Assembly: GCF_947486615.1 (NCBI RefSeq) | Contig: NZ_CANKUD010000018.1 | Location: 1 to 42,118 of the forward strand | Source: an uncultured Modestobacter sp. | GTDB taxonomy: Bacteria; Actinomycetota; Actinomycetes; Mycobacteriales; Geodermatophilaceae | Length of the DNA stretch: 42,118 nucleotides | Reading direction: 5' to 3' | Part shown: positions 8,406 through 17,696 of the stretch, in pieces | Position numbering within the stretch: position 1 is the stretch's first letter | Layout of the letters: each line of letters opens with the position of its first letter | Made by a program: the position numbers and the translations under genes | The notes under the pieces: model-generated | Seen by the model: only the letters and a program-made list of their open reading frames with translations | What the model was told of the DNA's origin: nothing | The model's database searches: none

Positions 8406-9452
8406 GTGCACAACGACGTCGTGGTGATCGGGGCCGGTCAGGCCGGGTTGTCGGCCGCCCACGGCCTGCGCCGGGCGGGTGCGGACTTCGTGCTGCTGGA
8501 CGCCAACGAGGGCCCGGGCGGGGCCTGGCAGCACCGCTGGCCCTCGCTGCGGCTGGACCGCGCGCACCGGATCGCCCCGCTGCCCGGCCTCCCGCTGCCC
8601 GACGCCGACCCGGCCGCCCCGGCCAGCGAGGTGGTGGCCGCCTACTTCGCCGAGCACGAGCGCCGCTTCGACCTGCCGGTGCACCGCCCGGTCGCCGTCC
8701 GGGCGGTGCACCGCACCGACGACGGCTTCGCGCTGGACACGAGCGCAGGGGAGTGGACGGCGCGCGGGGTGGTCAACGCCACCGGCACCTGGACCCGCCC
8801 GTTCTGGCCGGCCTACCCCGGCCGGGAGCTGTTCGGCGGCCGGCAGCTGCACGCCGCCGACTACCGCGGCGCCGAGGAGTTCCGCGGCCGGCACGTGGTG
8901 GTCGTCGGCGGCGGTACGTCGGCGGTGCAGCAGCTCATCGAGATCAGCGAGGTCACCAGCACGACCTGGGTCACCCGCCGGGAGCCGGTCTGGCGCACGG
9001 ACGGCTTCGACGAGGACGCCGGCCGGGCCGCCGTGGCGCTGGTCGACCGGCGGGTGCGGGCCGGCCTGCCGCCGGGCAGCGTCGTCGGCGTCACCGGGCT
9101 GGTGGAGACCGACGCGGTGCTGGCCGCCCGCGCCCGCGGCGTGCTGGAGCGGCTGCCGGTGTTCGACCGGCTCGACGCCGACGGGGTGGTCTGGGACGCC
9201 GACGACCGGCACGCGCGTGCCGACGTCGTCCTGTGGGCCACCGGGTTCCGGCCCGCGCTGGAGCACCTGGCCCCGCTGCGGTTGCGCGCGCCGGGGGGTG
9301 GCATCGCGATGGACGGCACCCGGGTGGTCGCCGAGCCGCGGTTGCACCTGGTGGGCTACGGACCCTCGGCGAGCACCATCGGCGCCAACCGGGCCGGGCA
9401 GTCCGCCGTCCGGGAGCTGCTGCGCACCCTGTCCGCCGACGCCGCGGCCTGA
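8406..9452 (+). CDS. FAD-dependent monooxygenase, flavin-containing type
   Basis: The 348-residue protein opens with a classic FAD dinucleotide-binding motif (VVVIGAGQAGLSAA) followed by GGAWQHRWPSLRLD, typical of flavin-containing and Baeyer-Villiger-like monooxygenases. A second Rossmann motif for NADPH (VVVVGGGTSAVQ) lies near residues 160-172, and the ATG-type motif (LWATGF) near 280. It therefore should be an NAD(P)H-dependent oxygenase or reductase; the substrate is not deducible. The open frame starts far upstream, but homology begins at GTG 8406. The stop precedes the RBS of the next small gene by about 20 nt, suggesting co-transcription. Confidence 0.86.
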   Translation: MHNDVVVIGAGQAGLSAAHGLRRAGADFVLLDANEGPGGAWQHRWPSLRLDRAHRIAPLPGLPLPDADPAAPASEVVAAYFAEHERRFDLPVHRPVAVRAVHRTDDGFALDTSAGEWTARGVVNATGTWTRPFWPAYPGRELFGGRQLHAADYRGAEEFRGRHVVVVGGGTSAVQQLIEISEVTSTTWVTRREPVWRTDGFDEDAGRAAVALVDRRVRAGLPPGSVVGVTGLVETDAVLAARARGVLERLPVFDRLDADGVVWDADDRHARADVVLWATGFRPALEHLAPLRLRAPGGGIAMDGTRVVAEPRLHLVGYGPSASTIGANRAGQSAVRELLRTLSADAAA

Positions 9453-9488
9453 GGGTTGTCAGAAGCCCGGACCAGGTAGGAGAGGGCC

Positions 9489-9770
9489 ATGAGCGCCCAG
9501 CCCGAGAGCCCCGACCCGAGCCTGCCCGACACTGGGATGGCCACCGGCAACGACGAGGGCGAGCCCGGCCACCTCGACAGTCGTCCGCTGGCCAAGGACG
9601 AGCGGCGGCTGCTGAAGCAGCTGCGCAAGCCCGGTGAGGGCACCGCCGAGCCCGCCGTCGAGGACGACGCGGCGGTTGCGGCCGCGGCGGCCGACGACGC
9701 CCCACTGCCGGCCGAGGGAGCGGCCGGCGGCAACGCCGACGGCCTGGACGCGCAGTTCACCGACCGCTGA
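9489..9770 (+). CDS. Small acidic Ala-rich protein, unknown
   Basis: The 93-residue hydrophilic protein begins 36 nt after the flavoprotein stop. GTAGGAGAGGGCC lies just before its ATG, which makes this a well-supported start. It has a basic patch (KDERRLLKQLRKPGEG, about 37-52) flanked by acidic, Pro- and Ala-rich segments that look disordered. There is no signal peptide, cysteine or membrane segment. I do not recognise the family. Position suggests it shares a transcript with the flavoprotein. Confidence 0.7.
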   Translation: MSAQPESPDPSLPDTGMATGNDEGEPGHLDSRPLAKDERRLLKQLRKPGEGTAEPAVEDDAAVAAAAADDAPLPAEGAAGGNADGLDAQFTDR

Positions 9771-9789
9771 CCCCACGCCCGGCCCCGCC

Positions 9790-9901
9790 CGGCCATGTTG
9801 GCCAACATGGCCGGACGGGCGGCTCCGCGAACATGGCCGGACGGCGGGCGGCCCCGCTGACATGGCCGGACCGAGAGCGGCCATGTTGGCGAACATGGCC
9901 G
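9790..9901. repeat. Palindrome cluster B between convergent genes
   Basis: This region has one perfect 22-bp palindrome at 9791-9812 (GGCCATGTTGG followed by its exact reverse complement). A near-perfect copy at 9879-9900 differs only at the centre (TTGGCGAA). Two half copies end in ACATGGCC at 9831-9838 and 9860-9867. ACATGGCCGGAC occurs three times exactly (9805, 9831, 9860). The cluster fills the gap between the convergent small-protein and bphP genes. Another perfect copy is at 15310-15331. Possible roles are a terminator array, a REP-like repeat or a protein-binding site. Confidence 0.85.
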
Positions 9902-9909
9902 CTGGTGGG

Positions 9910-12291
9910 TCAGTCGTGCTGGGGGTTCAGCCGGACCGCGATCAGGGCCACGTCGTCCTCGGCGCGGTCGGGGAGCAGCCGGTCCAGCAGCTGGTCGGCC
10001 AGCTCGGCCATCGGCACCCCGCCCATCGTGGTGAGCTCCGCTGCCAGCCGGTCGATGCCGACGTCGAACACCTGGTCGCGCCGTTCCACCAGGCCGTCGG
10101 TGTAGAAGAGCACCGTCGAGCCGCGGGGCACGGTGACCACGTGGTCCCGGCGCACCGCGTCCAGGTGCACGCCCACCAGCAGTTCAGCGCGGTCGGCGGT
10201 CAGCACCCGGGTGGAGCCGTCGGGCAGCAGCAGCACCGGCGGCGGGTGCCCGGCGTTCGACCAGCGCAGCCGGGTGACGCCCTGCTCGAACTCCTCGGGG
10301 GTCTGCTCCAGCCGGGCCACGATCAGCGAGGCGAGGGTCTGCAGCTGCAGCCCGTCCATCGCCCGGTCCAGCCGGGCCAGCACGCCGGCCGGGCTGTCGG
10401 CGCTGTCGTAGCTGATCCCGCGGAGCAGGCCGCGCAGCTGGCCCATGCAGGCCGCGGCCTCGGTGTCGTGCCCGACGACGTCGCCGATCACCAGCGCGGT
10501 GGCCCCGTCGGGCTGCTGGAAGACGTCGTACCAGTCGCCCCCGACCTGGGCCTCGCGGGCGGCCGGCACGTACCGGACGGCGAACTCCAGGTGGTCGGGG
10601 TCCGGCGGCTCGGACAGCAGGCTGCGCTGCAGGGTCAGCGCGGCCTGCGCCACCCGCCGGGACCGGGCGTACAGCGCCTCGAGCAGGTTGGTGCGCAGGT
10701 CGCCGACCTCGGCCAGCTGGGCCGGTGACCAGGCGTCCGACCGGTTGCGCACGGTCTCCCGCCACCGGTCGAAGGACTTGCGCGGGGACAGCCGCACCGA
10801 GTCGCCCTCGCGCTCGGCGATCGCCTTGTTGTGCGGGTCGCCGCCCCAGTCGACCGAGTGCACCGTCTCCGCGCGGGTCCAGACCACGTACTGCCCCTCG
10901 GGCAGCGGCAGCGCCAGCACCCCGCAGGCCAGGTCGGCCGGGACGTCCAGCTGCGGGGCGACCAGCGGGAGCCGGTCGGTGCAGACGACGTCCTCGCCCT
11001 GGGCGGCGGCCCAGCCGGCGACGGCGCGGACCACCTCGGGCGGCAGCGGGACGCCGGCGCTGCCGGTGGCGCCCTGCAGGTTCACCACCACCGACTCGGC
11101 CGGGACGACGTCGAGCAGGCCGGGGTGGCCGAGCAGGGTGTCGGCCAGCGGCCGGTCCTCGTCCAGGGCGGCGGCGGTCAGCCAGGCCATGGTGGAGCGC
11201 ACCTGCAGCGCCCGCCGGTGCTCCTCGTCCTCGGCCCGGTCGACCAGCCGCAGCGACAGCGTCGAGCCGAGGAACTCCGCGGCCGCGCGGGTGGCGTAGG
11301 GCGGCGCGTGCGGGCCCGAGTAGTGGTGGCAGGCGATGAGGCCCCACAGCTTGTCGTCGCGCAGCAGCGAGATCGACATGGACGCCCGCACGCCCATGTT
11401 CTGCAGGTACTCGCAGTGGATCGGCGAGACGCTGCGCAGCGTCGAGTAGGTGAGGTCCAGCGGCTGTCCGGTCGCCGGCAGGTCGACCGGCTCCAGCGGG
11501 GCCGGCGTGTACGTGACGTCGGAGATCAGCCGGATCCAGTTCTTCTCGTACAGCGCCCGGGCCTGCGCCGGGATGTCCGAGGCCGGGTAGTGCAGCCCGA
11601 GGAAGGAGTTCAGCTCCGGCAGCTTGGCCTCGGCCACGACCTCGCCGTTGAAGTCGGCGTCGTACCGGTAGACCATCACCCGGTCGAAGCCGGTCAGCGT
11701 GCGCACCGCCTCGGCGGTGATGTCGTAGAGCTGCTGCAGCGAGGTCGCGCGGTTCAGGTCGCTGATCGTCCCGCGCACCGCCTGGTAGGTGTTCGGGAAG
11801 GAGAACGGGCGCGGGCCGTAGGCCGGCTCCAGCTCCACCACGAGCGTGCTCGTCGCGGTGGTCTGGCGGACGCCGCTCACCGGGGGCCCGGCCTCGGCAG
11901 GCGGCCGCGTGCCGTCCTCCACCGAGTGCACGGCGCGGTGCAGGATCGCGTCGACCGGGCAGGGCGTGCCGTCGCAGTCCAGGGTCAGCTCGACCGGGTT
12001 GCGCTCGCGCAGGTCACCGAAGGCGCGGGCGGAGCGGGCGATCGCCTGGGCGGGCACCACGCCGACGACGTCGGCCAGCGGGCGGCCCAGGGCGTCGTCC
12101 CAGGCCACGCCGACCAGGTCGGCGAGGTTGCAGGAGACCTGCCGGACCACCATGTCCGGCTCGCTGACCGCCAGCAGCACGCCCCGGGGCTGGATGCTGC
12201 CCGGCACGTGGATCGGTTCGCGCTCGCAGTTGGTGAGGTCGACCGGCTCGCCGGGGGCGAGCCAGGGGCCGGCCTGCAACTGGTCCGTCAC
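9910..12291 (-). CDS. bphP: Bacteriophytochrome fused to SpoIIE/PP2C phosphatase
   Basis: The 793-residue photoreceptor has domains PAS (about 15-155), GAF (170-350), PHY (360-530) and SpoIIE-type PP2C (565-790). The biliverdin-binding Cys22 sits in NCEREPIHVPG. The GAF domain keeps Tyr208, PASDIP with Asp239, Tyr248, His292 and Tyr295 in SPIHCEYL, and ACHH around 322. The PHY tongue keeps WGGDP (482-486) and PRKSF (503-507). By comparison with Deinococcus BphP, every main chromophore-pocket residue is present, so red/far-red switching is expected. The output is a phosphatase, with metal-binding Asp in VGGDWYD, VIGDVVGH, YTDGLVE and EDDVAL, not the usual histidine kinase. GTG 12291 overlaps the heme-oxygenase stop by 4 bp (GTGA). 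IQPRG replaces the usual IQPHG. Confidence 0.94.
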   Translation of the reverse strand: MTDQLQAGPWLAPGEPVDLTNCEREPIHVPGSIQPRGVLLAVSEPDMVVRQVSCNLADLVGVAWDDALGRPLADVVGVVPAQAIARSARAFGDLRERNPVELTLDCDGTPCPVDAILHRAVHSVEDGTRPPAEAGPPVSGVRQTTATSTLVVELEPAYGPRPFSFPNTYQAVRGTISDLNRATSLQQLYDITAEAVRTLTGFDRVMVYRYDADFNGEVVAEAKLPELNSFLGLHYPASDIPAQARALYEKNWIRLISDVTYTPAPLEPVDLPATGQPLDLTYSTLRSVSPIHCEYLQNMGVRASMSISLLRDDKLWGLIACHHYSGPHAPPYATRAAAEFLGSTLSLRLVDRAEDEEHRRALQVRSTMAWLTAAALDEDRPLADTLLGHPGLLDVVPAESVVVNLQGATGSAGVPLPPEVVRAVAGWAAAQGEDVVCTDRLPLVAPQLDVPADLACGVLALPLPEGQYVVWTRAETVHSVDWGGDPHNKAIAEREGDSVRLSPRKSFDRWRETVRNRSDAWSPAQLAEVGDLRTNLLEALYARSRRVAQAALTLQRSLLSEPPDPDHLEFAVRYVPAAREAQVGGDWYDVFQQPDGATALVIGDVVGHDTEAAACMGQLRGLLRGISYDSADSPAGVLARLDRAMDGLQLQTLASLIVARLEQTPEEFEQGVTRLRWSNAGHPPPVLLLPDGSTRVLTADRAELLVGVHLDAVRRDHVVTVPRGSTVLFYTDGLVERRDQVFDVGIDRLAAELTTMGGVPMAELADQLLDRLLPDRAEDDVALIAVRLNPQHD

Positions 12292-13004
12292 GCGACGTCC
12301 TCGTTCCCTCGGGTGTGTCCCCGGCGGGACGGCGTCTGTGTCCAGGGTGCCTGCTCGGGCCCTGCCGCGCCGCACCAGCGCGCCAGGGTGCCGAACGTCT
12401 CGCGGGCGGCGGCGACCAGCCGGTCGGCGTCCCCACCGGCGGCGGTGACCCGGTGCCGGGTCACCGTACGGAAGGCGTGCCACATCTGGCCGGTGCGCGC
12501 GCCGTAGGGGGAGAAACAGCTGAGCCGGGCAGTGCCGCTCAGCTGGGGCAGCGTGGCCAGGTGCCGGTCGATGAACACCCCGCCCAGCGAGGAGCCCTCC
12601 AGCACGTACAGCCGGCCCAGCGCCTGATCGGTGTCCGCGACGTCGGGCAGCGGGGTGCGGTCCACCGCCGCCGGGGCGCCGAGCGCGGCCAGGTCGGCGG
12701 CGAACAGGTGCGACCGGCGGCGGGCGGCCCAGTCGACCTCGGCGGCGTCGGCCGGGTGCGCCGCGGCCCAGGCGTCCAGACCGGCCTCGGCGGCCAGCCA
12801 GAACCCGTGCATCCGGGTGAGCGCCCCGACCAGCCGCTCCCGCGTCAGGTCGGCGTCGAGCAGGTCCAGGGTGTCCTCGACGGCCTGGTGCTCCGCGGCG
12901 GTCTCGGTGCGCAGGCGGCGCAGCACGTCTCGGTCGTCCACCCGGTCCCCGTCGTCGATCGCGTCGTCCCGGGGCGCGGGTGTCGCGTTCTCTCCAGCTG
13001 TCAT
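12288..13004 (-). CDS. bphO: Biliverdin-producing heme oxygenase
   Basis: The 238-residue enzyme opens heme to biliverdin, iron and CO. The proximal heme ligand is expected to be His39 in AAEHQAVE, and the distal helix motif YVLEGSSLGG is at about 133-142. The length is slightly above the bacterial norm because of an acidic N-terminal extension and a charged C-terminal tail. Its ATG overlaps the PucR stop (ATGA) and its stop overlaps the phytochrome start (GTGA), so the three are translationally coupled. Making the chromophore for BphP is the obvious role; iron release is secondary. Confidence 0.9.
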   Translation of the reverse strand: MTAGENATPAPRDDAIDDGDRVDDRDVLRRLRTETAAEHQAVEDTLDLLDADLTRERLVGALTRMHGFWLAAEAGLDAWAAAHPADAAEVDWAARRRSHLFAADLAALGAPAAVDRTPLPDVADTDQALGRLYVLEGSSLGGVFIDRHLATLPQLSGTARLSCFSPYGARTGQMWHAFRTVTRHRVTAAGGDADRLVAAARETFGTLARWCGAAGPEQAPWTQTPSRRGHTRGNEDVA

Positions 13005-14182
13005 GAGCGCGTCAAGAGTAGGTCACCGGGCGGCCGAGGTGGTTGCGCCACCCACCCGATCCCGGCCAGCCGGGCGGCCCGCACGCCGAGGTGCAGCAGC
13101 AGCCGGTCGGCGCCGTCGGCGAGGTCCAGACCGGTGAGCTGCTCGATCCTCCCGAGCCGGTAGTACAGCGTCTGCCGGTGGATGCACAGCTCGCCCGCCG
13201 CGCGCTGCGGGCTGCCCGCGCAGTCCAGCCAGGTCGCCGCCGTCGCGGTCAGCACCGGGTCGGCCAGCAGCGGCGCCAGCACCGGGTCCGGTGCGGGCAG
13301 CGCGGCCACGGCCCGCCAGGCGCCCAGCTCGGCCCACGACGCGGCCGGGGCGAGCCGCGGGTCGGCGGCGGCCACCCGCGCCGCCGTCCGGGCCTCGTGC
13401 CACTGGGCGGTCAGCTCGCTGCAGCCGTGCCGGGCAGCAGCCACCCCCGCGGTGCTGCCCGGCGGCAGGCCACCCAGGGCCGCTCCGCTCAGCGCACCGG
13501 CGGGCCGGTGGTCGCCGCGGCCGGGCAGCGGCAGCAGGACGGCGACCGCGCCGTCGTCCAGCACCGTCGGGACGGCGCCGGCGCCCGGTGGGGTCCAGCC
13601 CGGCGGGAGCCCCGGCTCGGCGGGCAACAGCGCGACCAGGGTGACCGGGGTGCCGGCGCCCAGTGCCTCGGTGAGCGTGCGCACCGCCCGGCCCGGGGAG
13701 GGGGCGGTGAGCGCGGTGCGCAGCGCGGCCGAGAGGTCCGCGGTGCCCGGCCGGCCCTCGGCGAGCAGCCGGCCGGCCTCCGCGGCCAGCGCCACCGCCT
13801 CGGCCAGGCCGGGGGCGCCGGGGTCGGTGACGTCGGTGCGCTCCTCGTCGAGCAGCCACAGGTAGCCGTGCAGCCGGCCACCGGCACGCACCGGCAGGCA
13901 CAGCCGGGTGAGGATGCCGGCCGCCGGGTCGGCGGGCACCCGCAGCGGGGCGGTGGCCCGGGCGATGCCGTGGCTCTCGAACCAGGCGCGCACCTCGGGG
14001 GTGGAGCTGCGGCCGAGGATGGAGCGGGCCCGGACGGCGTCCATCGTGACGCCGGGGGTGGCCGGGCCGGTGCCGTCGTGGGCGCAGAAGGCCAGCAGGG
14101 TGAAGTCGCGGTCCTCCAGCGTGGCCGGGGCGCCGAGCAGCGCCGACACCTCGTCCACCAGGTCCTGCAGGTCGTCGCGCAC
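13001..14182 (-). CDS. PucR-family regulator (PruC-like)
   Basis: This 393-residue regulator has a GAF-like N-terminal half (FTLLAFCAHDG; SILGRSSTPEVRAWF) and a C-terminal PucR-type helix-turn-helix (AAGELCIHRQTLYYRLGRIE, about 330-350). It is divergently transcribed from proline dehydrogenase. In mycobacteria the PucR-type regulator PruC sits beside pruA-pruB and activates them, so control of proline catabolism is the likeliest role. GTG 14182 is preceded by GAGGAGGAG. Unusually, its stop codon overlaps the heme-oxygenase start (ATGA), placing it in one message with the light-sensing genes. Confidence 0.85.
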   Translation of the reverse strand: MRDDLQDLVDEVSALLGAPATLEDRDFTLLAFCAHDGTGPATPGVTMDAVRARSILGRSSTPEVRAWFESHGIARATAPLRVPADPAAGILTRLCLPVRAGGRLHGYLWLLDEERTDVTDPGAPGLAEAVALAAEAGRLLAEGRPGTADLSAALRTALTAPSPGRAVRTLTEALGAGTPVTLVALLPAEPGLPPGWTPPGAGAVPTVLDDGAVAVLLPLPGRGDHRPAGALSGAALGGLPPGSTAGVAAARHGCSELTAQWHEARTAARVAAADPRLAPAASWAELGAWRAVAALPAPDPVLAPLLADPVLTATAATWLDCAGSPQRAAGELCIHRQTLYYRLGRIEQLTGLDLADGADRLLLHLGVRAARLAGIGWVAQPPRPPGDLLLTRS

Positions 14183-14316
14183 CGGGCTCCTCCTCCTCGT
14201 TCAGACGATCGTACGAGAGCTGCCCGGCGAGTCCGGACATCTGTCGCTGGTGCGCCGGCACGGGCGTCCCTAGCGTTCGCAGGCACCACCCGCCACCAGT
14301 CGCCCGCGGAGGCGCC
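14183..14316. promoter_or_regulatory. Divergent control region, PucR gene/pruB
   Basis: The 134-bp region contains an 8-bp palindrome TCGTACGA at 14209-14216, 27 nt upstream of the regulator start and a candidate operator. A candidate -10 TAGCGT lies at 14271-14276, about 40 nt before the pruB start. No clear -35 is visible. PucR regulators usually act at such divergent regions; binding here is inference. Confidence 0.4.
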
Positions 14317-15249
14317 GTGCTCACCCAGAAGGCCCTGCTCGCCGCCGCCCGCCGTCCCGGCCTGCGCCGGGTGATCACCGGCACGCCGGTCACCCGGCGG
14401 GTGGTCGACCGCTTCGTGGCCGGGGAGACCCTCCCCGAGGCGCTCGAGGTGGTGCGCACGCTCTCCGCCGACGGGCTCGCCGTCACCCTGGACCACCTCG
14501 GCGAGGACGTGACCGACCGCAGCGAGGCCCAGCGCACCCGGGACGCCTACCTCGACGCGCTCGAGGGGCTCGCCCCGCTCGGGCTCGGCGCGGCCGCGGA
14601 GGTCTCGGTGAAGCTGTCCGCCTTCGGCCAGGCACTACCGGTCGGCGGGGACGACGTCGCGCTCGCCCTCGTGCGCCCGGTCGTCGAGGCCGCCACCGCC
14701 CAGGGCACCACGGTCACCCTGGACATGGAGGACTCCCGCACCGTCGACTCCACCCTCGGTGTGCTCGCCGAGCTGCGCCGCGACCACCCCGGCACCGGCG
14801 CCGTCCTGCAGGCGATGCTGCACCGCACCGAGGACGACGCCCGGGCCCTCGCCGTCCCCGGGTCGCGGGTGCGGCTGGTCAAGGGCGCCTACCGCGAGCC
14901 CGCCTCGGTGGCGTACCAGGACAAGGCCGACGTGGACGCCGCCTACGCCCGCGGCCTGGAGGTGCTGGTCCGCGGCGGCGGGTACCCGATGGCCGGCACC
15001 CACGACCCGGCGATGATCGACCGGCTGCTGGCGCTGGTCGCCGAGACCGGCCGCGACCGCGACAGCTACGAGTTCCAGCTGCTGTACGGCATCCGCCCCG
15101 ACGAGCAGCTGCGGCTGGCCCGCGCCGGGCACACCGTGCGCGCCTACGTGCCCTACGGCGCCGACTGGTACGGCTACTTCATGCGCCGGCTGGCCGAGCG
15201 CCCCGCCAACCTGCAGTTCTTCCTCCGCTCCCTCGCCACCCGTTCCTGA
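14317..15249 (+). CDS. pruB: Proline dehydrogenase (monofunctional)
   Basis: The 310-residue flavoenzyme oxidises L-proline to pyrroline-5-carboxylate. It shows the PRODH barrel signatures VSVKLSAFG, TLDMEDS, RLVKGAYREP (about 188-197), GTHDPAMI and YEFQLLYGIR, with the substrate-binding arginines near the C-terminus (MRRLAERP). It is the short actinobacterial form without a PutA DNA-binding or aldehyde-dehydrogenase part. GTG 14317 has GGAGG six bases upstream. It is followed by pruA after 109 bp of repeats and palindrome; the two enzymes normally act together to turn proline into glutamate. Confidence 0.92.
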   Translation: MLTQKALLAAARRPGLRRVITGTPVTRRVVDRFVAGETLPEALEVVRTLSADGLAVTLDHLGEDVTDRSEAQRTRDAYLDALEGLAPLGLGAAAEVSVKLSAFGQALPVGGDDVALALVRPVVEAATAQGTTVTLDMEDSRTVDSTLGVLAELRRDHPGTGAVLQAMLHRTEDDARALAVPGSRVRLVKGAYREPASVAYQDKADVDAAYARGLEVLVRGGGYPMAGTHDPAMIDRLLALVAETGRDRDSYEFQLLYGIRPDEQLRLARAGHTVRAYVPYGADWYGYFMRRLAERPANLQFFLRSLATRS

Positions 15250-15308
15250 ACCACCCCCGCTTCCTGAACCACCCCCGCTTCTGAACCACCCCCGCTTCTG
15301 AACCACCC
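15243..15308 (+). repeat. Tandem 17/18-bp repeats between pruB and pruA
   Basis: There are three consecutive units: 15243-15260 and 15261-15278 (both TTCCTGAACCACCCCCGC) and 15279-15295 (the same less one C). A partial fourth unit starts at 15296 and runs into the palindrome. The first unit overlaps the pruB stop codon. Each unit carries TGA. The array has no hairpin of its own. Confidence 0.9.
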
Positions 15309-15332
15309 CGGCCATGTTGGCCAACATGGCCG
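15309..15332. repeat. Palindrome B, perfect copy inside proline operon
   Basis: A 24-bp perfect palindrome consists of C, then GGCCATGTTGG, its reverse complement, then G. It is identical in core to the copy at 9791-9812. It lies 27 nt upstream of the pruA start, in the same-strand gap between pruB and pruA, so it could act as an intra-operon attenuator, RNA processing site or protein-binding site rather than a plain terminator. Confidence 0.85.
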
Positions 15333-15358
15333 CCACCCGACCGCAGGAGCTGCACCTC

Positions 15359-16984
<1,626 letters not shown>

Positions 16985-17040
16985 GGACCCCCTTGCCCCC
17001 CACCGCTCGCAAGCTCGCGGCGGGACCCTGCAAGGGGGCC
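16985..17040. terminator. Structured repeat A, copy 2 (reverse orientation)
   Basis: This 56-bp unit is 52/56 identical to 1955-2010 when reverse-complemented. One C-G pair of the outer stem is T-A here (CCCCCTTGC/GCAAGGGGG). The other two differences are a loop change and a change that leaves a wobble pair. It begins immediately after the pruA stop codon and is the likely pruA terminator. Confidence 0.78.
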
Positions 17041-17049
17041 GGCGAGCGA

Positions 17050-17082
17050 CCTCGGTGAGTGGCGCTCCGCCACTCACCGAGG
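17050..17082. terminator. Perfect 15-bp hairpin after gluconokinase gene
   Basis: The arms CCTCGGTGAGTGGCG and its exact reverse complement have a 3-nt loop CTC. The hairpin is 9 nt beyond the gluconokinase stop. With repeat A copy 2, each of the two convergent genes has its own hairpin. Confidence 0.75.
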
Positions 17083-17091
17083 GCACGGTGC

Positions 17092-17640
17092 TCAGTCCGG
17101 GAGCGGGATCTGGCGCTCGTCGCAGAGCTCGGCGAGCAGGTCGCCGACGGTCTCCTCGACCGAGCCCTCGCCGGGGACGACGGCGCCCGGCTCGTCCTCG
17201 CCCAGCGGCTCCAGGGTGTCCAGCTGGCTGCGCAGCAGGGACGGCGGCATGTAGTGGCCCTGCCGCTTGGCCAGCCGTTCGGTGAGCGTCTCCTCCGAGG
17301 TGTTCGCGTGGGCGAACCACACCGACGGGTTGTCGTCGCGGAGCCGGTCGCGGTAGCTGCGCTTGAGCGCCGAGCAGGTGAGGATGAACGAGGTGCCGGC
17401 CGCCTCGTGCTCGCCGATCAGCTCGGCGATGCGGTCCAGCCAGGGCCAGCGGTCCTCGTCGTCCAGCGGGGTGCCGCTGCGCATCTTCTCGACGTTCTCC
17501 GGCGGGTGCAGGTCGTCGCCCTCGATGAACTCCCACTGCAGCCGGCGGGCGATCTCGGTGGCGGTGGTCGACTTGCCGGAGCCGGAGACCCCCATGACGA
17601 CGATCGAGGTGGTCGCCGGGATGCTGGGCGTGGATTCCAT
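17092..17640 (-). CDS. gntK: Gluconokinase
   Basis: The 182-residue P-loop kinase makes 6-phosphogluconate, feeding the pentose-phosphate pathway. Walker A GVSGSGKST is at 17-25. EGDDLHPPENVEKM and TCSALKRSYRD are hallmarks of the GntK family, as is RQGHYMPPSLLRSQLDTLE. The frame opens 9 codons earlier, but MESTPSIPATTSIVVMG is the better N-terminus. No gluconate transporter or regulator is adjacent; the divergent neighbour is an MFS protein of unknown substrate. Confidence 0.93.
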   Translation of the reverse strand: MESTPSIPATTSIVVMGVSGSGKSTTATEIARRLQWEFIEGDDLHPPENVEKMRSGTPLDDEDRWPWLDRIAELIGEHEAAGTSFILTCSALKRSYRDRLRDDNPSVWFAHANTSEETLTERLAKRQGHYMPPSLLRSQLDTLEPLGEDEPGAVVPGEGSVEETVGDLLAELCDERQIPLPD

Positions 17641-17696
17641 GTGCCGACCGTAGGCAGTCGGGCGCACGGTTGTGAACCGGGGCGGGGGCTTGACGG

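Noticed and set aside
7308..9347. 679-residue minus-strand frame over the MEDS and flavoprotein genes
   Set aside because: Only the part from GTG 8282 shows domain motifs and an RBS; the rest is antisense to a clear flavoprotein and reflects high GC content.
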